64,000 bases of DNA from an uncultured Shewanella sp. (GCF_947491715.1 NZ_CANLKR010000013.1:51196-115195), one strand, 5' to 3'; counted from the first letter of the stretch, positions 7,593 to 16,967 are shown. Numbers and translations are program-made. Notes: generated by a model from the sequence alone, not told the origin.

Positions 7593-10070
7593 ATGCCATC
7601 TCATATTTACAAACGAATATTGATACTGTTATTGCTGAGTCTAACCTATGGCTGTAATGATTCGCCTGAGGCTGAAAAAAAGCCTAAATTGATAGTATTG
7701 GTAACATTAGATCAGGGGCGATTTGACTATCCTTTAGCAGCAAAAGACAATATAGAAAACGTCAACAATCAATCCGGCTATACTGGATATGGATTAGCAG
7801 AAAAAGACCCCAACTCAGCCTACGCCAAATTTAAAAAACAAGGTTTTGTCGCCGATTTTGCGTTGATTGAACACAGCTCAACCTTGACACCTCAGGGCCA
7901 TCATACGATTAACACTGGTGGAAACCCATGGAGTCATGGCTTTCCCAGTATTAATTATACCCGCTACGATACCAACAGCACTAAACAACAAGCAAAGCAA
8001 TATGAATGTGCCGATAATCGTTACATGACTTTTGGTGTGCCTGAAAAAACCAACGATATCGTCAACACATACATGGGCTGCCAATCAAGCTATACCATGG
8101 TATGCCCCTTTACCCAAGAAAATACGCTCAACCGTCAAGGCCAAGTGATTAAAGCACAACCTTGCAGTTTTCCTACAAAGGTTGTAGATGAACAAGGTCA
8201 AATTGTCGATAAAAACTATTACTTTTCATATTTAAACGGAGGAGCAGCAGCTCTCTCTCAAGCCCCTATAACCTTAGGTGATGCGATATATAAAACCTAC
8301 AACAAAAGCCATGCCGGTAATAATTACTGTAAAAACAAAGAAAAAGTAAAAGTATTTGGTATTGGCAGCTGGGATGAACCCGGCGTCACTATGATGGGAC
8401 GTAGCGGTCGATTCTTATCCGTGAATGTCTTAAACGGACAATACACCAGCAGTAATTACTTTTACCCTAAGGGACTACCAACTTGGTTAAAGACATTTAA
8501 TCAAGAAAACAACTTAATCGATTATTATAAAAAGATAGCACAAGATCCTAATGAGCCTATGCTCGTCAGATCACCCAAGGATTTAGGCTTTGACTGGATC
8601 CTTCCCGATAACGTTAATCAGTATAAGAATGCTGAGTTTCAACAAGATGCACGAAATACCACTTGGATAGAGCCACCCGTCGCTATCAACGCGCAAGGAC
8701 AAGCAATCCGTCAAAATGCAAACTATCCGCATCACTTTTCGGATCAGTCTGTACAAATGCTCACCCAACAAGCCTATTTTTCTCCTTTTTCAGAAGGACG
8801 TAACTTTGAGCTTGCCAAGGCACTCATCACACAAGAAGAATTAGGCCAAGATGCGGCTCCAGACTTATTAATCATCAATATTAGTGCACTGGATATGGTC
8901 GGTCATATGTATGGCCCAGACAGCATTGAACATGAACAAACTCTTGGTTTTATTAATCGTCGCTTTGGAGAGTTCCTCGATTTTATTGATGAGAAAGTCG
9001 GCAAAGATAATACCCTCGTTGTTCTAAGTGCCGATCATGGTATGGACTCCATTCCTGAATTGCTAAAAAACGGCGCAGGAGTCAATTATCAACACAAAAA
9101 ACGTTTTAAGCAATTAGCTCAATTTTACACACAAGCTGACGATACACTCAATCTTAAAGCGGTCGCAAAACTCAATCAACAAGCAAATCGATTATGCATT
9201 CATAAAAATGCGGGACTTGGAACGTGTCAGCAAAGCCATAACCCCAAGCAAGATTTTTTATTCGACACCATTAATCAAATCATCGGTCAATTACTCAATC
9301 AAACCGGAAATTATATTGCCGAAATCACCAATCCTGGGCTTTTTCTAAACCGTCAACAAATTGTGTCACTCTTACCTAATGGTGGCTACCCACAAACCTT
9401 GATAGGCTATGAAACCTTTATTGATGACCTCGTGACTAAACTCACTTTACAAGCTAAAAAACAGCAACCTCAACAAGTTGACAGTTACTTTTCATCATTC
9501 GTTTTACGCCGCACGCCATTAAATGATCTTGATTACAAAAAAGATGCCTTACTGAGAAAAGCCATTCTCACCACAGACAGAAACAAGGTCAATGGCGCAC
9601 TTGTCTCGGCAAATGATGGCAGTCAATTTTCCATTACCACTGGACGTTCCGGCGATATCACAATCGTCCCGACATCCCATACTTATTTCTATCAAGGCGA
9701 AAAAGACGCTGCAATGCATGGCACACCTCAATGGTATGACAGCGCCATTCAATTGATGTTTTGGGGGAATAAAATCACTCCGCAAAGACTAGCACAATTA
9801 AATCAACCTATGAGGCAACGCAGCATTATTCGCCAACGTGACATTACACCAACCATTGCCGCTATATTAAATATTCCCATTGAAAACTATCCACTTCCTG
9901 GTAAAAATAAAAATAACCAAATTTATGGACGGCCCATCAATGACATCATGGTCATGTATAACATGGTATCGCCTTACCGCTCTGTGCCTGAGCTGCAAAT
10001 CACAGATCAATATCTAAACAATACACCTTTGGAGTATTTAGGCCCGCCAACGAAAAAAAACATGCCTTAA
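7593..10070 (+). CDS. PafA-like alkaline phosphatase / phosphodiesterase lipoprotein
   Basis: An 825-residue member of the alkaline-phosphatase superfamily (type I phosphodiesterase/nucleotide pyrophosphatase branch). The signal ends in a lipobox (LTYGC), giving an outer-membrane or periplasmic lipoprotein. VTLDQGRFDY carries the first metal Asp; the nucleophile should be a Thr in SSTLTPQGHHT; further metal ligands are in ISALDMVGHMYGP and SADHGMDS, and a His in AMHGTP. It should release phosphate from phosphomonoesters or nucleotides outside the cytoplasm. It is longer than PafA (about 550 residues) because of inserted segments. The AAGG upstream supports the start. Monocistronic, closed by a strong hairpin. 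Confidence 0.85.
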   Translation: MPSHIYKRILILLLLSLTYGCNDSPEAEKKPKLIVLVTLDQGRFDYPLAAKDNIENVNNQSGYTGYGLAEKDPNSAYAKFKKQGFVADFALIEHSSTLTPQGHHTINTGGNPWSHGFPSINYTRYDTNSTKQQAKQYECADNRYMTFGVPEKTNDIVNTYMGCQSSYTMVCPFTQENTLNRQGQVIKAQPCSFPTKVVDEQGQIVDKNYYFSYLNGGAAALSQAPITLGDAIYKTYNKSHAGNNYCKNKEKVKVFGIGSWDEPGVTMMGRSGRFLSVNVLNGQYTSSNYFYPKGLPTWLKTFNQENNLIDYYKKIAQDPNEPMLVRSPKDLGFDWILPDNVNQYKNAEFQQDARNTTWIEPPVAINAQGQAIRQNANYPHHFSDQSVQMLTQQAYFSPFSEGRNFELAKALITQEELGQDAAPDLLIINISALDMVGHMYGPDSIEHEQTLGFINRRFGEFLDFIDEKVGKDNTLVVLSADHGMDSIPELLKNGAGVNYQHKKRFKQLAQFYTQADDTLNLKAVAKLNQQANRLCIHKNAGLGTCQQSHNPKQDFLFDTINQIIGQLLNQTGNYIAEITNPGLFLNRQQIVSLLPNGGYPQTLIGYETFIDDLVTKLTLQAKKQQPQQVDSYFSSFVLRRTPLNDLDYKKDALLRKAILTTDRNKVNGALVSANDGSQFSITTGRSGDITIVPTSHTYFYQGEKDAAMHGTPQWYDSAIQLMFWGNKITPQRLAQLNQPMRQRSIIRQRDITPTIAAILNIPIENYPLPGKNKNNQIYGRPINDIMVMYNMVSPYRSVPELQITDQYLNNTPLEYLGPPTKKNMP

Positions 10071-10119
10071 AGCAAAATAGCTAGCCTTAAGTATTTAAGA
10101 TTTAGCCCCTATCTGTGTT

Positions 10120-10157
10120 GGGCTTTCTACTAATAGCCGGCTATTAGCAGAAAGCCC
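10120..10157. terminator. Strong palindromic terminator-like hairpin
   Basis: GGGCTTTCT-A-CTAATAGCC pairs with GGCTATTAG-C-AGAAAGCCC with one mismatch, giving an 18-bp stem about 50 bases after the phosphatase stop. There is no long U tail, so efficiency is uncertain. Confidence 0.65.
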
Positions 10158-10472
10158 CCGCCTTGATATCGACCAAAAACAAACAATCGCATTAAGATGT
10201 TGATTTTAAATTAGTTGATTCTTGACACTCATTGTTCCGAGTTCAGATTATGTTAGCAATGTGAAGATGCAAGATAGTGTTGCCATTGAAGATATTAGAC
10301 GGCTTTATCGTTAACTTAATGTAAATAGTTTTATAGGATTTGATCTGCATGGGTTAAAGTCTTATTATTGCCAATCCACTTTATCTCACTTTAATAGTAA
10401 GTGGTAATGTACTCAAACTTCATGAAAATATGCATCTTCAGGTTTCACGAAGAGAGTAACTTGTATAGTAAG

Positions 10473-10488
10473 TTGTTATATATAACAA
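10473..10488. promoter_or_regulatory. 16-bp perfect palindrome before the copper cluster
   Basis: TTGTTATATATAACAA lies directly 5' of the GGA ribosome site of the first copper gene. It could be an operator for a dimeric regulator or a hairpin shielding the ribosome site. No regulator gene is adjacent. Confidence 0.35.
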
Positions 10489-10502
10489 TAGGAAAGCTTG
10501 AT

Positions 10503-10925
10503 TTGTACCTACGGCAGTCAATCATAGTCACATTAATGTTACTCACTTTTGTGAGTCAGACATTTGCGGCTGCGATTTTACCTTGTACTGTGCAAATAAC
10601 ATCATGCATGCCAGTAAATGAGTCTGTTATAGGTACTTCCATGAAGATGCATGAATTGACCACTTCTGCACATTCACCTTCAAGTCTATTGTTTGTAAAG
10701 CATTTATCTTCAGTTGATATACCTAATATCAATGAGCATGATGAGTGTTGTCATGTTCAATGTTATTGTGAACAAGGCTCTTGTGTGTCTATTGCCCTTA
10801 ATATGGCGGTCCCTATACTTATTTCACTGCCTCAAGGTGTTCAACCCTCCTCCATTTTATCCTTACACGTTAAGATCCAATATTTAGCTTCTTTATATCG
10901 GCCCCCGATAACAACACTCAGTTGA
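10503..10925 (+). CDS. CopL-like small exported protein, first gene of copper cluster
   Basis: A roughly 140-residue exported protein with a signal peptide (LYLRQSIIVTLMLLTFVSQT, then FAAA). The mature part has Cys/His/Met-rich segments (DECCHVQCYCEQGSC) suited to binding copper and ends in SLYRPPI, an ending I know from CopL-like proteins upstream of copper genes. I place the start at TTG 10503 with GGA nine bases upstream. An upstream ATG at 10401 would read through a MITE-end remnant and add a non-conserved N-terminus. It is followed by DUF411, copC and copD. Confidence 0.55.
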   Translation: MYLRQSIIVTLMLLTFVSQTFAAAILPCTVQITSCMPVNESVIGTSMKMHELTTSAHSPSSLLFVKHLSSVDIPNINEHDECCHVQCYCEQGSCVSIALNMAVPILISLPQGVQPSSILSLHVKIQYLASLYRPPITTLS

Positions 10926-11020
10926 TAAATTGATTTTTTAATTATTTATTTTTTATTCGAGTGGTTTTGCTACCGAGTGTAATTAACTCATGTCGCTAAA
11001 CCTGACTTGGAGGTTGTACT

Positions 11021-11515
11021 ATGTTGTTTACTCATTTATTTCGTTATTTTTTTGTTGTGTGTGTTTTGTCTACCATGTCTCAGGCATATGCTGAAATCCC
11101 CCCTAAGCGTGATGCCTTAACACTGGATGTTTATAAAAGCCCAAATTGTGGTTGTTGTAAAAAGTGGATTACTTATATGCACGCACGAGGTTTCACTATC
11201 CAAACCCATAATAGCAATGAATTAGATGCACTCAAACAATCCAAGGGAATTGGATATGCTTATCAGTCTTGCCATACAGGGGTTTCTGCCGATGGGTATG
11301 TGTTTGAAGGCCATATTCCGGCTAAGTTTGTCAAAGCATTTTTAGCTGAGCCACCACAAGGGGCGTTAGGCTTAAGTGTTCCCGCTATGCCAGTGGGTAG
11401 TCCTGGAATGGAATACCAAAACATGTTTCGCCCCTATGACATCTTGTTGTTAATGCAAGATGGCAGCACTGAAATATATGGCAGGGTCAATAGCCTAACA
11501 ACATCTCTTGAATGA
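11021..11515 (+). CDS. DUF411 metal-binding protein (CopG-like)
   Basis: A 164-residue periplasmic protein with a signal peptide (ending SQAYA). The DUF411 motif YKSPNCGCCKKWITYM gives a CxCC metal site, and a second half contains SCHTGVSADGYVFEGHIPA. Proteins of this kind accompany copper or silver resistance genes and probably bind copper in the periplasm. GGAGG lies upstream of the ATG. It lies 95 bases after the CopL-like gene and 63 before copC, consistent with one operon. Confidence 0.85.
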   Translation: MLFTHLFRYFFVVCVLSTMSQAYAEIPPKRDALTLDVYKSPNCGCCKKWITYMHARGFTIQTHNSNELDALKQSKGIGYAYQSCHTGVSADGYVFEGHIPAKFVKAFLAEPPQGALGLSVPAMPVGSPGMEYQNMFRPYDILLLMQDGSTEIYGRVNSLTTSLE

Positions 11516-11578
11516 TGAGTCTTATTTGATTGATGTTCGAATTTTATTTTGATTAATTAGTTGTAGAAGGTCACATAT

Positions 11579-11965
11579 ATGAAATCCATTAATGTTGTTT
11601 TATTCGCTATTGTCTATTTATTTAGTACTTCAGTATTGGCCCATGTGGGCTTAGTTGCTTCCACACCTGCTAAGGGGGCCATGCTTAAGGCATCGCCCAG
11701 TCAATTGCAGCTTAATTTTTCGGCTCCCGTACAGTTAATCAAGTTACGTTTGAATAATGGGAATAAGGATATCGCATTAACTTTACCCCGTTATGCTAAA
11801 CGTCAGTCTGACTTTTCTGTTTCTTTACCTGCTTTAGTCCCGGGACGTTATCAGGTGACATGGATGATTATGGGAAAAGATGGCCACAAAATGAAGGGGC
11901 AATATCAGTTCATGCTTCACGGCAGTACACTGTCAGCTGACGCCCATACTCATCACAATATGTGA
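11579..11965 (+). CDS. copC: Periplasmic copper-binding protein CopC
   Basis: A 128-residue CopC-domain protein. After signal cleavage (STSVLA) the mature protein begins with HVGLVASTPAKG; this N-terminal His is the usual Cu(II) ligand. The later WMIMGKDGHKMKGQYQF carries the conserved Asp and His. A His-rich tail (HTHHNM) may add copper affinity. Its stop overlaps the GTG start of copD, so the two are translationally coupled. CopC hands copper to CopD or buffers it in the periplasm. Confidence 0.9.
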   Translation: MKSINVVLFAIVYLFSTSVLAHVGLVASTPAKGAMLKASPSQLQLNFSAPVQLIKLRLNNGNKDIALTLPRYAKRQSDFSVSLPALVPGRYQVTWMIMGKDGHKMKGQYQFMLHGSTLSADAHTHHNM

Positions 11966-12864
11966 TTAGATTGATGATGTTAAATGAGTTCGAAATCCTC
12001 GCCATTGTATTTAAAGTGTTGATGTATTTGAGTGTGGCTATGGTCATTGGAGGCAGCTTGATCTTATGTCTGATAAGCGCCCATCAAGTTGAAGCTCGGT
12101 TTATTCGAGTCTATATTGGATTTGGAGCTGTTTTGGGACTGATGGCGGTGAGCCTTAATTACTTGGCATTAGTGGGATCGTTTGCTGAGCAAGGTTTTTT
12201 CGGTATGTTTGACTCACAGATGCAAGGTTTTCTCTGGGATAGCCCCGTGGGTGACGCTGCTTATTGGCGTGCTACCGGTTTTATTTTAACTTTGATAGCC
12301 AGCTTATTGTGTATCAACCAGATGAAAGCACATCGATATTTGGCTTATGGACTGTTAGGAGTCAGCGGGAGTCTGTTGGCGTTCAGTTTTAGTGTTATCG
12401 GACACAGTACTGAGCTGGTATTTTGGGCTCAGGCTTTGATTGTTCTTCATTTGTTTGCTATTGCCTGTTGGGTGGGAGCGCTTTATCCACTGTGGCGTAT
12501 GTGTGATAAGAGTGAGGTGGCATTATTAATGAACGTCATGCACAGGTTTGGACAACTTGGAGTGGGTATAGTGGTACTCGTGTTGTTTTCTGGTATGTGT
12601 TTGACATGGTTGTTATTTGACCACCTTATGGCGTTTGTTACTAATCCATATGGTATCGCGATGAGTATTAAACTCAGTTTAGTGTTGACGTTGTTATTGA
12701 TTGCAGCGAGTCATAAGTGGCGTTTATCACCTCAGTTGAGTCAAGATGCCTCGGTCTGCGCTAAGTTACAGCGCTCCATAGGCATTGAAATTGGCGTCGT
12801 GTTACTTATTTTAATGACCACAAGTACGTTATCGAGTGTCCTTGGACCCGTTAGCTTGCAATAG
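11962..12864 (+). CDS. copD: Copper-transport membrane protein CopD
   Basis: A 300-residue polytopic membrane protein with about eight hydrophobic segments. The C-terminal half contains the CopD-domain pattern (HSTELVFWAQALIVLHLFAIACWVG with His residues in helices, and SHKWRLSP). In this family CopD imports copper together with CopC. The GTG start overlaps the copC stop. Confidence 0.85.
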   Translation: MIRLMMLNEFEILAIVFKVLMYLSVAMVIGGSLILCLISAHQVEARFIRVYIGFGAVLGLMAVSLNYLALVGSFAEQGFFGMFDSQMQGFLWDSPVGDAAYWRATGFILTLIASLLCINQMKAHRYLAYGLLGVSGSLLAFSFSVIGHSTELVFWAQALIVLHLFAIACWVGALYPLWRMCDKSEVALLMNVMHRFGQLGVGIVVLVLFSGMCLTWLLFDHLMAFVTNPYGIAMSIKLSLVLTLLLIAASHKWRLSPQLSQDASVCAKLQRSIGIEIGVVLLILMTTSTLSSVLGPVSLQ

Positions 12865-12934
12865 TGTTATTTTTAATGTGAACAATATTCAACCGAGAGT
12901 CGGGTTATTTAGACATACAACAAAAGGAATAATA

Positions 12935-13426
12935 ATGAAAAATAGAACCATTATCAGTTTAGGGGTAGGGTTATTGCTTGCTGCATGTACAAGTATTAGT
13001 TCGCTTGTTTGGGCTCACGGTGATGAGCAACATGAAAAGAGTGCCGCTGCATTTATTGGTAATGACTTACCCGCAGCTCAAGTGGTTAAGCAATTTCACC
13101 GAGCATTGAAAACCAGTGATGAAGCGGTAGTAAAACAAGTACTCGCTGAGGATGTGTTGATTTATGAGGGGGGCAATGTTGAGTCTTCATTAGCCCTTTA
13201 TGTCAGCGGTCATATGAAAGCTGATATGGCTTATTTAGCAGGCTTGACGGTTAAGCTCAAAGAAAGGCAAGTGAAGGTTACTGGAGATATCGCCATCGCG
13301 ACTTCTTTGAGTCATTCTGTAGGGGAGTACAAGGGGGAAAAAGTAGACTCTAGGAATTTGGAAACCTTAGTGTTAAAACGTCAAAGTGATAACACTTGGA
13401 AAATCATTCATATCCATTGGTCATAA
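12935..13426 (+). CDS. Exported SnoaL/DUF4440-like protein of the copper cluster
   Basis: A 163-residue protein. The signal (MKNRTIISLGVGLLLAAC) has a Cys that could be lipidated, although a cleavage at VWA-HGDEQ is also possible. The mature part has the NTF2-like pattern: VVKQFHRALKTSDEAVVKQVLAEDVLIYEGG and a C-terminal WKIIHIHWS strand, typical of SnoaL/DUF4440 proteins. The His-rich start (HGDEQHE) fits metal exposure. AAAGGAA precedes the ATG. It is the last gene before the operon terminator. No enzymatic role can be assigned. Confidence 0.75.
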   Translation: MKNRTIISLGVGLLLAACTSISSLVWAHGDEQHEKSAAAFIGNDLPAAQVVKQFHRALKTSDEAVVKQVLAEDVLIYEGGNVESSLALYVSGHMKADMAYLAGLTVKLKERQVKVTGDIAIATSLSHSVGEYKGEKVDSRNLETLVLKRQSDNTWKIIHIHWS

Positions 13427-13460
13427 ACAATATACGATAATTGATTAATAAAATTAGGGT

Positions 13461-13485
13461 GGCCAGTAAGTTATGCTTACTGGCC
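13461..13485 (+). terminator. Terminator of the copper cluster
   Basis: GGCCAGTAAG and CTTACTGGCC form a perfect 10-bp stem with a TTATG loop, followed by TTTATT. Confidence 0.85.
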
Positions 13486-13677
13486 TTTATTGAATTTATT
13501 TCATTATCACTGCTTCAGTGCTCAGTTGCTCCCATTGTCTTAGGCTATGCCCTTGGTTTTTGTTACCAAAATTCAATATGTGATTTATTTAATTCGATAT
13601 TATCGCTACGAACAACACATAACCTGAATGACTTCACTTGAAAAATGTAGTCATAATAGAAGCATAAGTGCTTAAGG

Positions 13678-15858
13678 CTACGATTCCATTTGCTCGGATT
13701 GCGTCTGTACCGCATCTTGTAATTGCTGTTCGACCACATCCTCTAAAGGCTTATCATCAATATCGGCACTCAGCTCACTGTCTTCAATGTCATCTGAGTC
13801 TTGCAATATTTCAAGCATGTCCGATGCCACTTCAGGAAAAGACTCCACGAAGGTACTCGCAATGTCCACCGCATGCTCAGGCACATTCTCAACCATATGA
13901 TTAACATAGCTAGTGGCTGCATGTTCAATATTATCTAACGCATCCGCTGAGAACGTTTGCTCATTGTTATTTTGATTGTCATTGTCACTTTCATTGTCGC
14001 TTTCACTTTCAATGAGGTTCTGAACATACGCTTCTGCCACATCATTTGACGCTTCGGGAAGGGATTCTGATACCGTAAAGGCCAGCTCTTCCGACTGCTC
14101 AGGAGACACATCCGTTAAACGGTTATAAAGCTCGGTTGCGGTATTTTCTGGCGCAGCAGCAACCCTATCGACCGGTCTCATATCATCTAAAGAGTCAGAC
14201 AGCTGAGTCACGTATTCTTCTGTCATTTCCAATAGCTCGCTGGCATATTCTTCTCCCATATTTTCAGCTGCTAAGGCCATTAATTCAATACCGTCATTAG
14301 GCATGGCATTGGCAATCGCGACCACAATATTGGTAAATTGATCCGGATACTCAGTGGTGATCCAATCAACCAATTGATCCGCTTGCTCAGGTGACGCATT
14401 GGTTAATGCTTGGGCAATATGCAGGCTCATTTCCGGTGCGGCAGCGGTAATAGCTGCATATAATTTACTGATATCAATCGCATCGATAGTACTTAACGCC
14501 GCGGCTAAATTTGACGCATTGGCGGGATCCCTTAATACCAGAGCTTTAACCATATTCACCGCAGCAGAAGGGTTTTTGGTGGCCAAATTAATCGCCACTT
14601 CAACTTCAGCAGTCGATTCAAATTGTGCCTGCGCATACTCTGTCCGCGGATCGAGCTCAGATACCACGCCACTGGGTGTTTGCATAATAAAGCTTTCTTG
14701 GGAATCAAGGGGCAAAGCTTGACGTAACTTCATTAATACGATTATAAAAAATAACAAGCTGATGGCAACAATACTCACAAAGCTGAACAAGGCACGGCTA
14801 CCAAAGATCTCCATGGTGACAGAGGCAAGATAAGGCCCCACAATACTGCCTAGGGCATAAATGAATAACACTGAACTCATCGCCGACAAAATTTGCTCTT
14901 TGACGACCGTCTCAAAGGTTTCAGCCATGCTCATGGGATAAAAGCAGGCCACTAAGCCTGTGATCAATGCAATCACAACCAAAGATAACGTAAACAATTC
15001 ATTAGACAGTAATAACGATACCGTGAAACACAGCCCTATGAGTGTTGCTACCATGAGTAACATGACTTTTCGGCGATCAAAATTATCCGCTAAATAAGCA
15101 ATAGGAAACTGTAAAATAATGGCGCCAAAAATGGCCGCTCCCATAAAAATGGATAAATCGATCCCCGTAATGCCATTTTGACTGGCAAAAATAGGCAACA
15201 TATTGATAAGCCCGGCATACAAGAAGCCACTATAAAAGCTACACACTACGCCCAAAGGAGACAACTTAAGCACTGTCATTAAAGACATCGACTGGCTGTC
15301 TTCAACAACAGGACCTTTCAGTCTACTGATCACAATTGGCGTAATGGACAAACTGAATAAAATGCCACAGATCACAAAAAGAGTAATATCTTCAATGGGT
15401 GCGACATTTAACAGAAATTGTCCCGCAAAAAGCGCCGTCATGACCATCATTTGATTAATCGACAGTATTCGGCCTCTATTTTTTTCAGTTGCACTGTCAC
15501 TGAGCCAACTATCCAACGTGGCATTGATACAAGCTATGCAAAATCCCGTTAACACTCTCATCAGTGCCAATATAATCGGATCCGGGTAAAGGCCTGACAG
15601 TAAAATCGCCACCGAGGTTAAACTGCCACCCATGGCAAAAATTCGAATATGCCCCACACTTTGTAATAAGCTACGGCTATAATAAGCCCCCAATACAAAA
15701 CCCACATAGAGCATGGATAATACCAACCCCATATTATCAAGGCTAATACCATCACTTTGCATGCGTACAGGCAATAAAATATTACTCAGTCCATAGCCGA
15801 GCATTAATAAAAAGCCGCTGATGAACAGCAGCAAAAGCGGTTTAAGGGTGGATTTCAC
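13678..15858 (-). CDS. MFS transporter (YcaD-like) with long acidic C-terminal domain
   Basis: A 726-residue fusion. Residues 1 to about 385 form a 12-helix major facilitator with the loop-2/3 segment YYSRSLLQSVGHIR and the second-half equivalent YLADNFDRRKV. Residues 390-726 are soluble, strongly acidic and built from degenerate repeats of helical segments (for example AAVNMVKALVLRDPANASNL, ALTNASPEQADQLVDW). The carrier half matches the YcaD-like branch; the substrate is unknown. Normal YcaD-type proteins stop near residue 400. The start is GTG. It is monocistronic and converges with the copper cluster. Confidence 0.8.
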   Translation of the reverse strand: MKSTLKPLLLLFISGFLLMLGYGLSNILLPVRMQSDGISLDNMGLVLSMLYVGFVLGAYYSRSLLQSVGHIRIFAMGGSLTSVAILLSGLYPDPIILALMRVLTGFCIACINATLDSWLSDSATEKNRGRILSINQMMVMTALFAGQFLLNVAPIEDITLFVICGILFSLSITPIVISRLKGPVVEDSQSMSLMTVLKLSPLGVVCSFYSGFLYAGLINMLPIFASQNGITGIDLSIFMGAAIFGAIILQFPIAYLADNFDRRKVMLLMVATLIGLCFTVSLLLSNELFTLSLVVIALITGLVACFYPMSMAETFETVVKEQILSAMSSVLFIYALGSIVGPYLASVTMEIFGSRALFSFVSIVAISLLFFIIVLMKLRQALPLDSQESFIMQTPSGVVSELDPRTEYAQAQFESTAEVEVAINLATKNPSAAVNMVKALVLRDPANASNLAAALSTIDAIDISKLYAAITAAAPEMSLHIAQALTNASPEQADQLVDWITTEYPDQFTNIVVAIANAMPNDGIELMALAAENMGEEYASELLEMTEEYVTQLSDSLDDMRPVDRVAAAPENTATELYNRLTDVSPEQSEELAFTVSESLPEASNDVAEAYVQNLIESESDNESDNDNQNNNEQTFSADALDNIEHAATSYVNHMVENVPEHAVDIASTFVESFPEVASDMLEILQDSDDIEDSELSADIDDKPLEDVVEQQLQDAVQTQSEQMES

Positions 15859-16145
15859 AGGTCATTCTCATTGTTATTCTTCATTGTATTTACCACATTA
15901 ATATTAGCGAAAGCGCATTTAACTATACTTTAGTGGTAAACAGCACACAGTGCCGATTTTATACTAATCCAAGCAATAAGTGATCTTTCATTGACATTAA
16001 AACAAGTGACTTTTAAAAAAGTATAGGTGGTGCACTTCTACTTTGAATAAGGGAAAAGAAAGAATAACTAAAAGATATGCCTGTCCTAAGAGTCAAACTT
16101 TGACTGGAACATGGGCTAAGAAGATGAATGAAGAATGAAATAGGA

Positions 16146-16173
16146 TTTCTAAGCTGCCTGTGGAGCAGTGTGA
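16146..16173 (-). repeat. Solitary decayed CRISPR repeat
   Basis: It matches the array repeat along TTTCTAAGCTGCCTGTG, then diverges (GAGCAGTGTGAG). No second repeat lies at 60 bases, so it is a stray or fossil unit about 2 kb beyond the array's leader-distal end. Confidence 0.75.
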
Positions 16174-16239
16174 GAAGGCTGAGTTCAATGTCGCATTAGA
16201 ACTCATTTGAAAGAATAAAGTATATCCCTATACAACGGC

Positions 16240-16340
16240 CAGCCAAATAAAATATATCCGCATATAAAAGCCAGCTCAACATCCCTGTTTCCCGTTCATT
16301 GACTCATGGTGTGACCATATTCACCCTATTTGTCGCTCAT
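16240..16340 (-). repeat. About 100-bp island-flanking repeat, left copy
   Basis: From GCCAGCCAAATAAAAT to TTTGTCGCTC this stretch is nearly identical (about six differences) to the reverse complement of 29047-29147. The pair is therefore inverted and brackets the toxin-antitoxin and CRISPR genes. On the minus strand it contains ACAGGGATGT within a short hairpin. Confidence 0.85.
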
Positions 16341-16357
16341 AACGATCATTGTTATGA

Positions 16358-16490
16358 CCTTCGCCTTGCCGCAGGCTTGTGTGCAAATACAAAAATAACT
16401 CGCCGTAAATATATCCCTATAGGCTCAACGGAAACATCCTTGTTTCCGATGGTTATTTTTATATTCACACGGGAGGTTAAAGACAAAGAG
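16358..16490 (-). repeat. Multi-hairpin element, copy A (GGA loops)
   Basis: It has the same architecture as 19352-19458: a TTGCnGCnGGCTT start, an outer stem (GTGCAAAT then arm, closing with the matching arm and TTCACAC), and inner hairpins. On the minus strand the inner hairpins read TATAGGGATATA and GGAAACAAGGATGTTTCC; the second contains ACAAGGATGT, a full match to the core of the CsrA SELEX consensus. It directly abuts the CRISPR-like repeat at 16493. Confidence 0.6.
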
Positions 16491-16492
16491 CC

Positions 16493-16520
16493 TTTCTAAA
16501 CTGCCTGTGCGGCAGTGATC
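16493..16520 (-). repeat. Solitary CRISPR repeat
   Basis: A 28-base copy of the array repeat with two changes (CTAAACTG for CTAAGCTG, GTGATC for GTGAAC). It has no partner at 60 bases. Confidence 0.8.
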
Positions 16521-16634
16521 AATGGGATATTAACATAAACAAAGTTCAAACAAGGATGACGAACACAGAAACAAAGCCGCTTAACAAATGATAGCGCTGG
16601 CGGCTGTGGCAGCGCGCTTATCTAACTTGCCGCT

Positions 16635-16967
16635 TTAGTTCTGAAATCGGCTCGCTAATACAATTCCGTGCTCTTTGATATGACGACAAAGCGGAGCAGG
16701 ACTTACCTGAGTAATGTGCACAATATCAAAATAATAAGGTAAACATGTCTCTTCGTTCAACGCATAATTGAACGCACTCACATCGCGGCTTGAGACCTTG
16801 TCCCCCATCACAGCCAAATCAATATCTGAACCGGGTTTATAGGTTCCCTTAGCGCGAGAACCAAATAACACCACTTGTGTAAAAACAGGAAACCGCTCTA
16901 TCTCATGCAGTAGCATGTTAAGTTCATTTTCCTTCAGCCCCAATTGCGCTGCATTGAATAAACTCAT
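16635..16967 (-). CDS. mntA: MntA-type nucleotidyltransferase antitoxin
   Basis: A 110-residue minimal nucleotidyltransferase. The GSx10DxD motif is intact: Gly36-Ser37 followed by Asp48 and Asp50 (GSRAKGTYKPGSDIDL). In the characterised HepT-MntA systems this enzyme transfers AMP units to a tyrosine of the HEPN toxin and so disarms it. Its start overlaps the hepT stop by 4 bases (ATGA), so the pair is co-translated. It lies between fossil CRISPR repeats at 16493 and 17538. Confidence 0.9.
   Translation of the reverse strand: MSLFNAAQLGLKENELNMLLHEIERFPVFTQVVLFGSRAKGTYKPGSDIDLAVMGDKVSSRDVSAFNYALNEETCLPYYFDIVHITQVSPAPLCRHIKEHGIVLASRFQN

Larger units (their letters stand above)
10071..10502. 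other. Intergenic region with a terminator and a short dispersed motif
   Basis: After the hairpin at 10120-10157 the region holds a 25-base motif at 10222-10246 (TGACACTC...TTCC.AGTTCAG) that recurs at 63899-63922. A 21-base remnant of a MITE end (TGCATCTTC...TTTCACG) lies at about 10431-10451. The copper cluster promoter should lie in the last 100 bases. No gene seen. Confidence 0.5.
15859..16634. other. Gap with decayed CRISPR repeats and multi-hairpin elements
   Basis: No protein gene seen. The gap holds single CRISPR-like repeats at 16146-16173 and 16493-16520 and the hairpin-rich sequence from about 16220 to 16490. It marks the left edge of the defence island. Confidence 0.6.

Noticed and set aside
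13441..13641. A 66-codon frame after the copper cluster
   Set aside because: Its start overlaps a clear terminator hairpin, it has no ribosome site and no recognisable product.
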